NCBI GenBank assembly: GCA_025267735.1 | Contig: CM046311.1 | Span: forward strand, 33,332,895-33,396,894 | Reading direction: 5' to 3' | Length of the DNA: 64,000 nucleotides | From: Mactra quadrangularis | Lineage: Eukaryota; Mollusca; Bivalvia; Venerida; Mactridae | Shown: in pieces, positions 22,419 through 34,179 of the stretch | Layout: each line of letters opens with the position of its first letter | Numbering within the stretch: position 1 is the first letter of the stretch | Made by a program: the position numbers and the translations under genes | The notes under the pieces: model-generated | The model's database searches: none | What the model was told of the DNA's origin: nothing | The model's input: the letters and a program-made list of their open reading frames with translations, nothing else

Positions 22419-23359
22419 AACAAATCAGCTCGCCTTATCACTAGTACATCAAGAAGCACTTGAATTACCCAAGTTCTTTAAGAACTACATTACATACCTA
22501 TTCAATATAGAATTTATTTTAAAAAAACGTTTAAATCCCTTAATGGAACGTCACCAGCAAATATCACATCAATGTTGCAGGTGTACAAACCGCTGCGTGA
22601 ACTTCTATCCAAATCAAATGGTCTTACACTTTACTATTTACAATGCATGTATCGTATAAACACCTGATCTCGAACCATTCATAAAAAAAGTTGTTTACTT
22701 TGCTACGTAATTGCGTATGACGTCATCAAACTCGTGCACACAAATGTTTGGTAAACAACTGACGCAACTACAGCTGTCAAACGAGAGCAATGCGCAAGAA
22801 ACAGGTAATTAGAATGAATATTTTGTAATGGTGAATATTTTTAAGTAAATCCCTATCACCTTTTTCAGCTCTGTCAGTACAATCCATCAAATATTGTTTT
22901 AAAGTATGTTACAACAAAAAAGCACATGGCAGGTACCAATTCCTGTCCTCTGCTCATAAAGTCTCGTGACAGTCATGTGACAGCTAATAATATTCTCACA
23001 AATAGCCAAATACGGTAGAGGTTCGAAATTAGGTCATCTATTTTTAGCCGCCATGACAGTTTTCAGAGAATGGTTGTGGTTTTTTTTCTGGAAGGATTTG
23101 GATTTGTTTTTAAAATAAAATATCAACAAAAATATGATAGAAAAGTGGAATAAAGGTTAAAAGGTGTATTTAATGTGTTTTTTCTAAAAATATTATTTTA
23201 TTGATTAAAAATGGCTCATTGAATCCTTAGAGGTTCGAGAACTGGTTTGTCCACGCTTGTACATGTGTACATGTATACATATAGCTGAATGATACATTAA
23301 AGTCCTTAAAAGTTGAAAATGGATAAATGACATCAATAATTTGGTAAGTTCTATAAAAA
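22419..23359. other. Intergenic stretch, nothing recognised
   Basis: AT-rich sequence without a supportable frame or repeat. A 108-codon plus-strand frame at 22,333-22,659 runs out of the SINE tail and has no protein-like features. Confidence 0.5.
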
Positions 23360-24596
23360 GATATGTTTTTATGATGTAAATATGAATATAAACGTGATTA
23401 CAACAGACTCAAAACTGTTGTTTCAAGAAAGACAACTCAAATTAAAATCTGACTCTTGTCTTCCGCTATTATTTCCCTTTGATAATTGAATAAATTCGTT
23501 CTTAGAGGCGTAAAAAGCTGAATTTATAAGTTTGCGTTGTTATATGTAAGGCAATACTCTAATAAGTTTAATTATTATTGAGTTTTCTTATAGTCTTTAA
23601 CGAGTCATTCAAACCCCAACAAGACAAATTACAATGTACAAAGCATATACAATGTAGTTCAAGTAGCCGTGCGTAAGTTTTGCATGAAGTATATTTGATA
23701 TCATTTCATTATAATTTTTATGTTTCATTAAACTAAGAAAAAGAAATACTAAAATATGTTACTCCGTATGGTCTGTCTATCTATAAATGTATATCTTTGC
23801 TTGTTTGTCTAGTACATCTTCAAACGACAGATTGTAAAAATAATTACAAAAAGCTTTACCTAATGTATCTTTGCATTTATTTGTACCATTATATCTTAGA
23901 GAAACGAATTTTTCTTAACACACATCTATTACCTTCTTTGGTTACATCCCTGGTCTGAGATATGACTAGTCGAAGAATCTGAAGAGCTCGTCAATTTGAC
24001 AAAATTTGTGATAAAATTTGACCTTCATTTATACGAAAAATTGAGTTTATTTCTAGATAACTGAATATATATTAAAATGACATAGCTCGTATATCATCAC
24101 TTGCATGTAATTATCTTCTTTAGTCAGAGTCCTTGAACCGGGTGAGTTTAAGTATGTCAGTTAATGTGTTTACAGTGATAGGGCAATCATTTATCAGTAT
24201 TAAGTAAATATTGTAGCTCCATACAAGAGAGTGATGATTGCCCTAAAATCCTCAAATGCCTAAATTCTTCATTTAAGTTCATTAGCTCGACAGGTGATCA
24301 TTCTTTTTATCTATTTATTGTGTTCAATAAAGTAATGATTTGACGCTTCTGGTCATGCAAATGAAGTAGTTATATGAATTGAGAAAGTATTTTCCTATAA
24401 TTTGACTTAGAGATCTAGTGTTTGACACCACATAGCCCTTTACATGTTTATTTTAAAAGTGTTTGATTTTATTTATATACATCTTGTAACCGTTTTCGGG
24501 TAAACATTGACACATAAATGTTTCTGTCTAAGTGTTAACATGTAGGCTTCCTATGACTGGTCGTTTGACTTTCTACTCAATATTCCACGTCATAAA

Positions 24597-25782
24597 GAAG
24601 AACCGTCCAAAAGTTTGACGACAGAACCCTGTTTTTAGAATAAATTGACATTTACGCATGAAATAATTAAACATTGACTCATTTGAGCGAACTGAGAAAT
24701 TATGATTAGTTAGTTTATCAACGTATGTTTAATAATGTTACATGAAATAATGAAGCATATAATCATTTGAGCGAACTGAGAAATTATGATTAGTTAGTTT
24801 ATCAACGTATGTTTAATAATGTTACATGAAATAATGAAGCATATAATCATTTGAGCGAACTGAGAAATTATGATTAGTTAGTTTATCAACGTATGTTTAA
24901 TAATGTTACATGAAATAATGAAGCATAAAGTCATTTGAGCAAATTGAGAAATTATTATTAGTTAGTTTATCAATGTATATTTAAATAATGTTACAAGAAA
25001 TAATGAAGCATATAGTAATTTGAGCGAATTGAGAAATTATTATTAGTTACTTTTTCAACGTATGTTTTAAATAATGTTACATGAAATAATGAACCATATA
25101 GTCATTTGAGCAAATTGAGAAATTATTATTAGTTAGTTTATCAATGTATATTTAAATAATGTTACAAGAAATAATGAAGCATATAGTAATTTGAGCGAAT
25201 TGAGAAATTATTATTAGTTAGTTTATCAACGTATGTTTAAATAATGTTACATTAAATAATGAACCATATAATCATTTGAGTGAATTGAGAAATTATTACT
25301 AGCTAATTTATCAACGTATGTTTAAATAATGTTACATTAAATAATGAACCATATAATCATTTGAGTGAATTGAGAAATTATTACTAGCTAATTTATCAAC
25401 GTATGTTTAAATAATGTTACATTAAATAATGAACCATATAATCATTTGAGTGAATTGAGAAATTATTACTAGCTAATTTATCAATTTATGTTTAAATAAT
25501 GTTACATAAAATAATGAGCCATAAAGTCATTTGAGTGAATTTAGAAATAATTACTAGCTATTTTATCAACGTATGTTTAAATAATGTTACATGAAATAAT
25601 GAACTATATAATCATTTGAGTGAATTTAGAAATTATTACTAGCTAGTTTATCAACGTATGTTTTAAATAATAATACACGAAAAAGCTTATATTTAGTAAA
25701 CTTACATGTGATATGTGTGACCAGTTTGTCTTAAGTTTAAGAATTTTATTCCAGAACTTTTGGAGGGCACTGTAGTTGTCCG
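24597..25782. mobile_element. MITE-like element enlarged by an internal minisatellite
   Basis: The right end reads, in reverse complement, 'cagtgccctccaaaagttct', with TA after it at 25,783. The left end has the related 'ccgtccaaaagttt' at 24,602. Arm B of the duplication has the same pair ('gtgccatccaaaagttc' at 37,121) but only about 320 bp between ends. The ends resemble Tc1/mariner TIRs. Confidence 0.55.
24662..25675. repeat. Minisatellite, about 84-86-bp unit, 12 copies
   Basis: Each unit contains 'atttgagcgaactgagaaat', 'agttagtttatcaacgtatg' and 'aataatgttac'. The first three units are nearly identical; later ones fall into a second subtype ('gagtgaattgagaaattatt'). Arm B holds only one degenerate copy of this unit at about 37,195. 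Confidence 0.9.
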
Positions 25783-26175
25783 ACATTTAATATGTCTAAT
25801 GAAAGGTGAAGAAACATAAACAATATTAGTCCACTTTGGTTTAAGATCGATTCTTATTTTACCAAGAGAGCTCAGAAAATATATTTTCAAGAGTGACATA
25901 ACCCCTAGTAAGTACAAATGTCATCTTTTTAGTTCATGAGGTGAACGATTTCTTATCTAAAATTGAAGAATATTCTGTTTCTATCAATTTTGTGTGTTTT
26001 ATATTTTTCTTAGTATTTTAAATCATGCAATTACATTACAATTCATCGTTAAGCATGAAAACAGAAATTGTTATGCATTGCCTTAAATTGATTAAAATAC
26101 ATCCCACTTCTGTCAAAGTAAAACCTACGTTTATCCAAAAACTTTCATGTATCCAGTTCTCAAAGTAATACCACC

Positions 26176-26440
26176 CAGCCAGATGGAAGTACACACAACT
26201 ACTGATCCATGGGTCGTGGGTTCGATTCCCGGGTGGGGCATAATTTCGTGGAAACTGCTCATGAAATGAGTTCTATGCCCATTTAATGATTCTCAAATAT
26301 TAAGTCACTGACGAAAGTATGTGCCTACTAACAGGTTAACGGCTATCGCCAGAGATTTAACCTTTTTCAGAATTGGAGAGTAGGTTGACTGACTGCCATG
26401 ATATGACCTATGCAATGTGTTTCTGTGGCATTTAAACAGA
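26176..26440 (+). mobile_element. tRNA-derived SINE, shared by both duplication arms
   Basis: The tRNA head is decayed, but 'gtgggttcgattcccgggtg' gives a clear B box, then 'gggcataatttcgtgg', the body and a decayed tail at about 26,440. A copy at the matching place in arm B (37,684-37,955) shows it was present before the duplication. Confidence 0.8.
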
Positions 26441-26483
26441 TCAAGAATATAAACTTTATATAGTAGTTATCCTCTAAATTATT

Positions 26484-26486
<3 letters not shown>

Positions 26487-26532
<46 letters not shown>
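26487..26532. repeat. CT dinucleotide microsatellite
   Basis: About 23 uninterrupted CT units. Absent from the matching place in arm B. Confidence 0.95.
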
Positions 26533-26538
<6 letters not shown>

Positions 26539-27151
26539 TCCTAGAGACGTAAGGAAAATGGTTTAAATTGAAGCCTACGGTCACTGGTGATATCAAACGA
26601 TCGTATTCATGTATTCATATATAGTTAAATAAGGTTAATGATTAGATACATATGTATTCATTTATATAAATAGATTACAACTTTATTTATACAATGATCA
26701 AGACCTGTGTGTCATAACAAAGACTATACACTACTTAAAGTATAACGATCCAATTAAATTTAGAAGATACATAAACAAATGAGTTGTCACAAAAAGTAAC
26801 TTGATTTACAACAGTCTTTGTTCTCTATTATCAAGTTACTTGATAAATTTAAGTCATTAACAAAATAATGTACATATGCATAGCAAAATTTCTAATAAGA
26901 CTTTTCGCTTGAATTGTCAGACCTATTACTGTTGATAGATGTAATAAATGTATTAAATTTCCAAGGAAATAAATATATCACGCAAAAAAGATGTAGATAA
27001 TGTAAAATGTATGTAAACTAGTCTTGTTAAGTTCTAACAAAACATATTACAGTTTTATATACACGTGTTGAATGTCAGTTGTTATAATAAACAACATAAA
27101 CATTGCATCCTGAATCAAAACTTCACTTTGACATTGGAAATGTTCCTGTGT

Positions 27152-28489
27152 CTATTCCAAGTCAAAGACTTTCATTACATCTGAATCGTACAATGTTACA
27201 AATAATCTATTATATCTTGGATTAAAAGCAATAGAAATCGGGCGAAATAACCCATCTTTTTGATTCACAACAGTACCAATCTTTTTACCATCTTCATTAT
27301 ATTGTACAATATTGTGAGAACCATATCCAGCAACAAGTACATTTCCTTTGTCATCACAACATACACCACTTACGTATTCCAAATCATTATCATTGATTGT
27401 AGACAGGTGGTTGCCATCCCCATCCAAACATATAAATCCCATACCACCGTTGCCAACAAACATTCTGTTCCAAACATCGTTGAAGGTGATATGTGCACTG
27501 TTAGTAAACAAATTGTTACCTGCATTGTCATTTGTTATTGTACTCAACATATCATAATCATACAGCGAAGCCCTACTATCAGTAACATAAATATGATCAT
27601 TCTTCATAGCAATACCATAACAGAGATGAGTTGTATCAATCTTTCTTGTAGGCTTCATCTTGTTTTCAATGGAGACAAACTGAATCTTGTTTGGACATCC
27701 GACTGCAACTTCTTTATCATTGACTAAACATACGCCAATTTACAATCTATTGAACAGTGATCAACAACAGTTCTCGTCTTAATATCAACTAGTTTAAGTT
27801 TCTCGTTATCCTTATCAGTGACAAGAAGTTGTTGATCTGATATGAGACAGCATCCAAAAGAAGTGCAATTGTTGGTATCATCAGACATCCTAATGTTGAT
27901 ATCTTGACTGCCTTTTAATTTGTACAGGTCAGCTCTCTCTTTTCTAACAACCTGTACTTTACCAATGCCATGTAAATCCTGGAGGTAATCCTTCAGCGCA
28001 TTGCCAGGATCAAAAGATATCTTTACTTCTCCATAATCACCAGTTTGTTGTTTAGCCCTTACCATGTCTGCTTCAGTGATACTTTTCTGAGCTACTTTTG
28101 AACATACAAATCGTTGTGCTGTATTTGATGCTGATTTTGTAAGCTTTTCATCGGTATCTTGTAACACATTGTTAGTTTCATCAATGTTTCCTTTATCTTC
28201 CAGTATTTCCTTCTCAACTTTCTTGAACGCTTTTTCTATTTCTTGTCTTGATTTGTCTGCAGCATGTCTAACCATACTTTCAAGTACTTTTTGGAATGTA
28301 GCAACTTGCTCTAACGCATTCTCCTTTGATTTACATAGTGCATCTAATTGGGTATCTTTAGATTCACTTAATTTTGACATGGAAGTCATTATTTGTTTAA
28401 GACGACTCTCTGTCTCTTTGCTTTCAGATGAGTTGAACAAAACTTTCAACATGTCAGGTACCGAGTAAATTTTACTCTCTGGACATGAT
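27152..28489 (-). CDS. Gene 2 exon 2: coiled coil and NHL region, frameshifted
   Basis: Acceptor ATTTCAG at 28,490. SCPESKIYSVPDMLKVLF completes the B-box tail, then a long Lys/Glu-rich helix, then the propeller. The first frame ends at 27,724 after SIDCKLAYV; the other frame continues VCLVNDKEVAVGCPNKIQF down to stop at 27,152 after SDVMKVFDLE. Both halves keep protein-like sequence, so the break is recent or technical. Confidence 0.85.
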
Positions 28490-31400
28490 CTGAAATGAAA
28501 TAAATTTATTCTACACATACAAACTGATGCTAAAACAAACCCCCATAACAACTTGGGATACATTTGTTTCACTTCTTGTGACTTACCAAGAGATACCAAG
28601 AGAAAAGTATTTGTAAATAATATCATGAAATAATTTCTACGGCCATTATCTCTTCTACCACAGATCTTAAATTATGTAGGGCAGTAGTAAGATGCTGACG
28701 GAAGTATGCCCCCTAGAAGCTGGTTAACAGCTAAATTAAGAGATTTAGCTTTTCCTGGAACAGTGAGAAGGTGGACTGACCGCCATGATATAAGCTCTAC
28801 AGCATTAAACTAAAAAAGGAAAATACACATGTATTCTGAATACATTGATCATTAATACATTATTAAATTCTGACAACAATTTACATTGACCTGTTTGAGA
28901 TCATACTTTACGGCGATTTTTCTCATAACGAAAAAATGTTGATTGATTTTTTGGTGCATAAGTAAGAAAAATGCTTATAATTTACTAAACCAATAAATGT
29001 AATATAATAAAACCACAGACACTTATGTCCCTATATATATTTTCCTGTACATACATATATGTACACTATCTACTATTATACTATCATATTCTTATAAGTA
29101 CAGTAAACATTGCCCATGCGACCACGTGTATTAAGCGACCTTTGTCTTAAGCGACCACTTTGGAATCACCTGAGCGTTTTCACAATGTTTTACTAAATAA
29201 AGTTGCATTTCTACCACTGTGTTGTCGCCGCTCTTCGCCATTTGAACTGAATTCATGTCGGTAAAAAAAGTTTAGCATCGCTCAAGCGAATTTTTTTCTA
29301 TCCAGAGTAGTCGTCTCTCTTTCCATTGGTGTATATTTTATTGTGAATTTTTCGTATTAAAACGAGTAAAACCTTCAGACCTGGATCGATGTCTGAACGC
29401 AACAATTTTTGCTATGCATTTTTAAGCAATCTGTTAAGACTTTACATAACAAAAATGTCAGAGTGTTAATGTAAAACAAGTAAGAAACCCAAAAGAAATC
29501 GATGTTATTTCCAGTGATGCTTTGTATTAAGATAACGTGTTATTAAGAGACCGGTTTTGGTCTTTCCCTTTGGTGGTCGCTTAATACAAATTTGACTGTA
29601 TAGTTTAAACTTGTGCACGGTACGTAAACGGGACTGATTTTTATTTGAGTTTATTGACAAAATATCGTCCACGTAAACATTGCGTATATAAACATAGCCA
29701 GTTTCATTACACGCCAATATTTAGAGGTAAATTAATTTTACAATTTCATATTTTTATCTGTACATACTTACATTTGTATTTAATAAACACATCATTATTT
29801 AAAATTTACAATGAGCATGCACACTATTTAAAATAAATGTTACTCATAAAAATGGTCTGTTTAATTCAGTAAAATCTGTTCATGCATTAGCTTATTCACC
29901 TAATTAGTGGGCAAGCCCATCATGCTATATATAGAAGGTGAAGATATCATCTCTATACTAAGACGCACAACGCTTTCCAGAAATAGGCGTTTTGGTACGC
30001 AACAGAATATAGTGCGGCGCCTGAAGACAAACTCGTTGGAATTTTTCGTTTCTTAACAAAATCATTATTAAAATGTAAAATGAATTATCACTTTGAGCTA
30101 CTGGAATATAAATCTATAGATACAAGGTATTTTTAAACCTCTAAAGGTATAGATGCACAGTTAACCCGTGTTTTCCAATTTCGATTTCAAATGTCTTTGT
30201 ATAGAATGACAGATGTAAACACGTTATGATCGAGGTTTAACTATCGGTTAAAAAGTTTAATTAAATGAGGATAGTTGGTTGGATAGTTTATTGAGTAGAT
30301 ACAAAATACATTCTCTATTAGTTCAGTATACCTGAAGGGAGAATTTTTAAAATGTAAACATTGCCTCGTGTTTTCAGGTAAATAAACAGTTTTACCCATG
30401 ATACTCGGCGTCTCCGTACAAAGGTCAGTCCATTCTATATATAGAAGGTGAAGATATCACCCCTATACTAAGACGCACAACGCTTCGCAGGAGTCGGCGA
30501 TTTTATATGCAACATATTATGGTGCGGCGCATGAAGACAAAATCGTTGGATATTTTCGTTTTTTTGGCAAAATCATTGTTAAACTGTAAAATAACTGATC
30601 ATTTATAATTAAAGGAATATAAGTCCATATAAACAAAGTACTATTGATGATCATAAAGTTGGCAGATCAACATACACAGCAGAAGGGACGATCCTTCTGC
30701 TGTGTCTGCTGACAGAGGGATTAATCAACAGCAGAAAGACCAATCTTTTCTGCTGGGTCTGTTGGCCGAAAGATTAAATTATAACAGAGAGATCAATTCT
30801 TCTGCTAGGTCTGTTAGAAGAAAGAAAACATTTCAGCGGGAAAAAAAAGTAGGTATACAAGAAATAAAATCAACAATCTCAACAAAGCGAGTGTAGAAAT
30901 TAGCCCTATTGTCGGATGTCTTTTTGTGTTAAAACTGACATCCTTCTGCTGTTAATGAAAGCGTGTTTTCTTAGCATTACACAAATTCATTCAATTAGTT
31001 AGACAGACAATAGAACAAGCTTTCATGTCGTCCACATAAACATTGTGTATATAAACATAGTCAGTTTCATAACACATCAATATAAAGGGAATGAAATATC
31101 TTTACATTTTTATAGTATAGTTATTTTTTAAGCATAATATAAAATTTGTTGTGTGTATTGTATATACACAAGTAAACATGAATATTAAGTATCAAAGTTG
31201 AATGTTTAAATCGGTAAAATATTGTTCATTTATTATCTAATCAACCTATTTAGTCGGTAGGTCCAATTTTTAAAGTACAAAAACACACACATGACCTAGA
31301 ATACGACCGGTAGTTTAATAATTATCAATTTAAAATAGTTTTTGAGGTAAAAATTGCGGTCTGTCCCATTAAACCAAGTTAACTTTAAAATGCACATATT

Positions 31401-32477
31401 ATAGGAAGCTCCATGGGGCCCACCCGGCGTACGCCCTCCCCAAAATTGCCCTAGCAAAGTTTTTTCTACCATGAAATATGATGTCAAAAACTTTTCGCAC
31501 GCTACGCGAGCAATAATTTACAATACTGGGTGTATAGAAATACAATGACTTATCATTCAATTAAAATCCTTCTCATTATTGCAAGATTTTTATATGATCC
31601 AACAGCTGTTAGAAAATTATAAGATATATCGAGATCATTTATAATGTATACCCTGGGAGAGGATGTTCTGGAAATGTGCCTGTATCCTTAAAAAATACAA
31701 AAAAAAACCCAGGAATTTCGGGGACCGCCGGTCACTTGTACCCCTGGTCAGCTCTTTGTCCGACGATTCGGGGCCTTTCCGCCCCACTGAAATCGGAATC
31801 CCATTCTACTTTTTCATTTTACGCCCCTCTCACTAAAATTTTCTGCCCCCATAACTAGAAATCCTGGATCCGCCTATGCATGACTTTATTTGACTTTATG
31901 ACACGTTTATATAATTATATCTAATGATAACCGATATGAAAATATCCATGTAGTCTATTATCTTTTTAGCGATCTAGATTAAACTGTGCAATTTTTAGAA
32001 CAAATGAATTTGTGATTTACACCAACAAACCGTCATATATATACCCTATGATCTCTTTTAAACATAAAATATTGGTAATCTTTAACAAATTAAATAATAA
32101 TGTTAATTTAACTCTTTTTAAACTTACTTGTGTTCTGTTGCTATACACGCATAGCAACCAACAGAATCATGTTCCTGGCAATACATATCAATGACTTTTC
32201 CCTTATGTATGCAGCACCTTTCCGTCGGGAACTCTGGTAAATTGGTTCCTTGGTTTCCAGATTGATTTCCTTGTCCAACATCCAAGAAACTGTGACCAGA
32301 CAAAGGTAGAAAAACTTTGTGCGTATCTGCACATGGTTGGCAACAATAATCCTTACAGTCTATGCAATATTTAACAGCTTCCTTAGTTATATTTTTTCGG
32401 TCACACACAGAACAAATATAATCGAATGTTTCCTCCGACAAATCCACCTGAATACTGCCGCCCTCAGCCATTTTCAC
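27152..32477 (-). CDS. Gene 2: RING-less double B-box/coiled-coil/NHL (TRIM-like) protein, one frameshift
   Basis: Two exons, 32128-32477 and 27152-28489, joined in phase 2. Residues 22-62 hold a first B-box-like zinc site (CSVC, CIDC, CCQPC, H53, H62). Residues 88-119 hold a B-box 2 (C88, H91, C100, H103, C108, C111, H116). About residues 120-270 form a charged helical coiled-coil, and the C-terminal part is NHL/beta-propeller-like (DKDNEKLKLVDIKTR; VSGVCCDDKGNVLVAGYGSH). No RING finger precedes the B-boxes. One base is missing around 27,735, which makes a premature TAG at 27,724. The exons total 1,688 nt, one short of a multiple of three, consistent with a single-base loss. B-box/NHL proteins of this kind are very numerous in bivalves, and related TRIMs act in protein turnover or immunity. 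It could be a recent pseudogene or an assembly error. Confidence 0.85.
27724..27745 (-). pseudogene. Single-base frameshift in gene 2
   Basis: On the minus strand 'ttggcgtatgtttagtcaat' gives L-A-Y-V-stop in the upstream frame, while 'gta tgt tta gtc aat' (V-C-L-V-N) is the frame of the downstream part. The switch must lie between the Leu codon and the Val codon. Confidence 0.8.
28627..28818 (+). mobile_element. tRNA-derived SINE, 5'-truncated
   Basis: Begins inside the body ('gaaataatttctacggccat') and continues through 'aagagatttagcttttcctg' and 'ggactgaccgccatgatata' to 'gcattaaac'. It lies in the intron of gene 2, opposite to the gene. Confidence 0.75.
29101..29598. mobile_element. Tc1/mariner-type MITE with TA target-site duplication
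   Basis: The left end is cagtaaacattgcccatgcg and then 'tgtattaagcgacc'. The right end, in reverse complement, is cagtcaaatttgtattaagc then 'gaccacc'. TA lies immediately outside at 29,099-29,100 and 29,599-29,600. The repeated 'attaagcgacc' subterminal motif recalls pogo/Tigger-type elements. 498 bp, no transposase. Intron of gene 2. Confidence 0.85.
29660..29925. repeat. Direct repeat X, copy 1
   Basis: Matches 31,025-31,270 in the same orientation, from 'tcgtccacgtaaacattgcg' and 'aacatagccagtttcat' to 'cacctaatta-gtgggcaag'. The copies are about 1.36 kb apart in the gene 2 intron. Confidence 0.6.
29926..30435. repeat. Dispersed element D, copy 1
   Basis: Begins 'tatatatagaaggtgaagat', carries 'tactaagacgcacaacgct', and ends 'cggcgtctccgtacaaaggt'. 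The whole length is matched at 43,752-44,243, and its first 200 bp are repeated immediately downstream at 30,436-30,640. No coding capacity. Confidence 0.65.
30436..30640. repeat. Dispersed element D, partial tandem copy
   Basis: The first 200 bp of element D are repeated head to tail directly after copy 1 ('tatatatagaaggtgaagat' to 'ggaatataagtcc'). Confidence 0.65.
30657..30830. repeat. Tandem hairpin units with 'cagcagaagg'/'ccttctgctg'
   Basis: Three units of about 54 bp, each with inverted 'cagcagaag'/'cttctgctg' arms and 'ggtctgttgg'. A related block is at 32,653-32,750, on the other side of gene 2 exon 1. Confidence 0.6.
31025..31270. repeat. Direct repeat X, copy 2
   Basis: Diverged second copy of 29,660-29,925 ('tcgtccacataaacattgtg' to 'cacctattta' equivalents). 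Confidence 0.55.
31585..31885. repeat. Dispersed repeat family E, copy 1
   Basis: Begins 'tatatgatccaacagctgtt' and includes 'tgttctggaaatgtgcctgt', 'ccctggtcagctctttgtc' and the end 'tggatccgcctatgcatgac'. Matches 58,095-58,405. The 'ggatccgcc' end recalls the hAT-like termini at 59,908-60,151. Confidence 0.55.
32128..32477 (-). CDS. Gene 2 exon 1: two B-boxes
   Basis: The start is at 32,477 (MKMAEGGSIQVDLSEETFDY); a second in-frame ATG lies at 32,471. It encodes both zinc sites up to CYACIATEHK and ends at donor GTAAGT in phase 2, completed by exon 2 (AA+A). Direct repeats built on 'cagcagaagg' lie on both sides, in the intron and upstream. Confidence 0.88.
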
Positions 32478-32652
32478 CTTGAAATGTGAGACTTTAAACT
32501 TCTTGTTTCGTTTTCACATGTTTATAAAATACAGTGACGAATGCAATTTTAAATGATAACGGAATTTATTTATACACAGAGTATTAAGATTTAACTTGAA
32601 TACGTGGAGTCGTCTGTTTACAGCTATCTGGATATATAGTATATTTTAAGTT

Positions 32653-32750
32653 GAAAAAATAAAGTTGGCAGACTCAGCAGACACAGCAGATGGAATGATC
32701 GTTCTGCTGGGTCTGTTGGCAGAAGGATTGAATTATAACAGAGAGATGTG
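32653..32750. repeat. 'cagcag'/'ctgctg' hairpin repeat upstream of gene 2
   Basis: Contains 'aaagttggcagactcagcag' and 'gttctgctgggtctgttggc', matching the block at 30,657-30,830. It lies about 180 bp upstream of the gene 2 start codon, inside the likely promoter or 5' UTR region. Confidence 0.55.
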
Positions 32751-33441
32751 CAATTGTCGAAAGAAATTCCAAAAACAGTCTTTGTTTACAGGATCGTTAA
32801 TTTTGCGTTTTCTTAAATAACTGTTTTAATGGCATAAACTTTAGATATCTGGCCCTGGATCCATCCGAAAACTCAACCACCCAATAGTTAATTTAATATT
32901 AATTAGTTTTTAAACATTCATTAATGCAGACTCTAATAAGTTGTATAAGAGTATCACAACCTAGTGATTTCAAATGCAATGGTTAGCTACAATGTATCAC
33001 TAGTTAGCAAATTATTCCTGCAAGGTTAACAAATTTACTTACAAACACTCTTGGTATTGTAGTATTGCAAGACTGAGGCTAAACCATGCAAATAACTTGC
33101 ACGAAAAGCCCTTCAATCAAATCACTAGGAATTGACATCCATCGGCAACAGATTTGACAATTTCCTTATTCTCAACATAGAGTGCACATACAAGTAAAAA
33201 CCCAAAAAGACATTTGATAATTCTAGCAATATGAATTCTTTTTATTTAAATATCAAGTACAAAAAACTGCATATACTTAATATGTAACATATTTTGGCAC
33301 ATTATTTTGATATATAAACAACAATGTAAAAAAGCCTAAAATCACAGGGAGTACTCTTTCACAATCTCAAATGGCATATCAAATAAATAAACTCAGTCAT
33401 ATAAATTATAAAGCAATCAAAGAAAGGGAGGAAGAGCTATA
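32751..33441. other. Intergenic stretch upstream of gene 2
   Basis: AT-rich, without a supportable gene or known repeat. No promoter element could be assigned. Confidence 0.45.
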
Positions 33442-33794
33442 CAGTACCCACCGAACATTTGGAGACATTTTCACAAGCCTACTACATAGGTTTGAACAAA
33501 AATTCGATCACCATTTATTTTGAAATTATTTTTAGTTTTTCTTTATTTTTTGTTATCATGAAAATTTTAACTGAGACTACAAAAATAGCCTATTTTTGCA
33601 ATGGAAAATAAATTCAGTAAACATGGATTGGGAGGCTTAAGGATATCAGATGCGGAATCTTAAAGATGTATTGCATTCATGAAATTTGTTTTCATTCAAT
33701 CTTTAAACATAATAAAAACTATGATTCTACACCAATAACCATCAGAATTTAAGAATTTAAATTTCGTTTGTATCCAAACTTTTGGTGGGTACTG
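33442..33794. mobile_element. Tc1/mariner-type MITE with TA flanks
   Basis: Left end cagtacccaccgaacatttg; right end in reverse complement cagtacccaccaaaagtttg. TA lies at 33,440-33,441 and 33,795-33,796. 353 bp, AT-rich interior, no transposase. Confidence 0.85.
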
Positions 33795-34179
33795 TATATA
33801 AAATGTAGAAATTCTTAACAAAGTCAACATGGCTGTTCTATTAATGAAACAAATGATAACTTAACAAAGTATAAAACAAATCATATGCAAGTTTAACAAA
33901 ATTATTTTTGAATAGAACCATTGACACAATGAAAATAAGAATTTTGCGAAAATAAGAAAATTGAGTAGGGTTTTAAAGCACAGTTGTAAGCAGGTCTTGA
34001 TTCTGAATCTAGTTTGCAGTTAAATGTTCAACATATTAATATGTGTATCACATTTTCTTTGATATATCAAATAAAGTTAACAAAGATGATTGCATATAAC
34101 TCACGGAAGATGAAAAAATTATATAATTTTGAAGAATAAAGATGTACTCTGTCACTCATAAGAGCGTCGAATCGATTGG

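Larger units (their letters stand above)
23360..27535. repeat. Segmental duplication, arm A
   Basis: This stretch matches 36,025-39,118 in the same order and orientation, with substantial divergence. Anchors include 'gaaagacaactcaaatt' (23,430 and 36,118), 'tatctttgcttgtttgtcta' (23,791 and 36,436), a SINE (26,176 and 37,684), 'tatacaatgatc' (26,688 and 38,151) and the 3' end of the NHL exon (27,152 and about 38,745). It includes a MITE that is much larger here because of a tandem expansion. Confidence 0.8.

Noticed and set aside
24662..25675. CRISPR-like array
   Set aside because: Whole units repeat without unique spacers and in a eukaryotic setting; it is a minisatellite.
27260..27727. 155-codon plus-strand frame
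   Set aside because: Antisense to the NHL exon of gene 2; the minus strand has the recognisable protein.
28169..28468. 99-codon plus-strand frame
   Set aside because: Antisense shadow of the gene 2 coiled coil.
28490..28626. N-terminal extension MILFTNTFLLVSLGKS on gene 2 exon 2
   Set aside because: An ORF artefact running into the intron; the acceptor at 28,490 and phase fit to the B-box exon are better supported.
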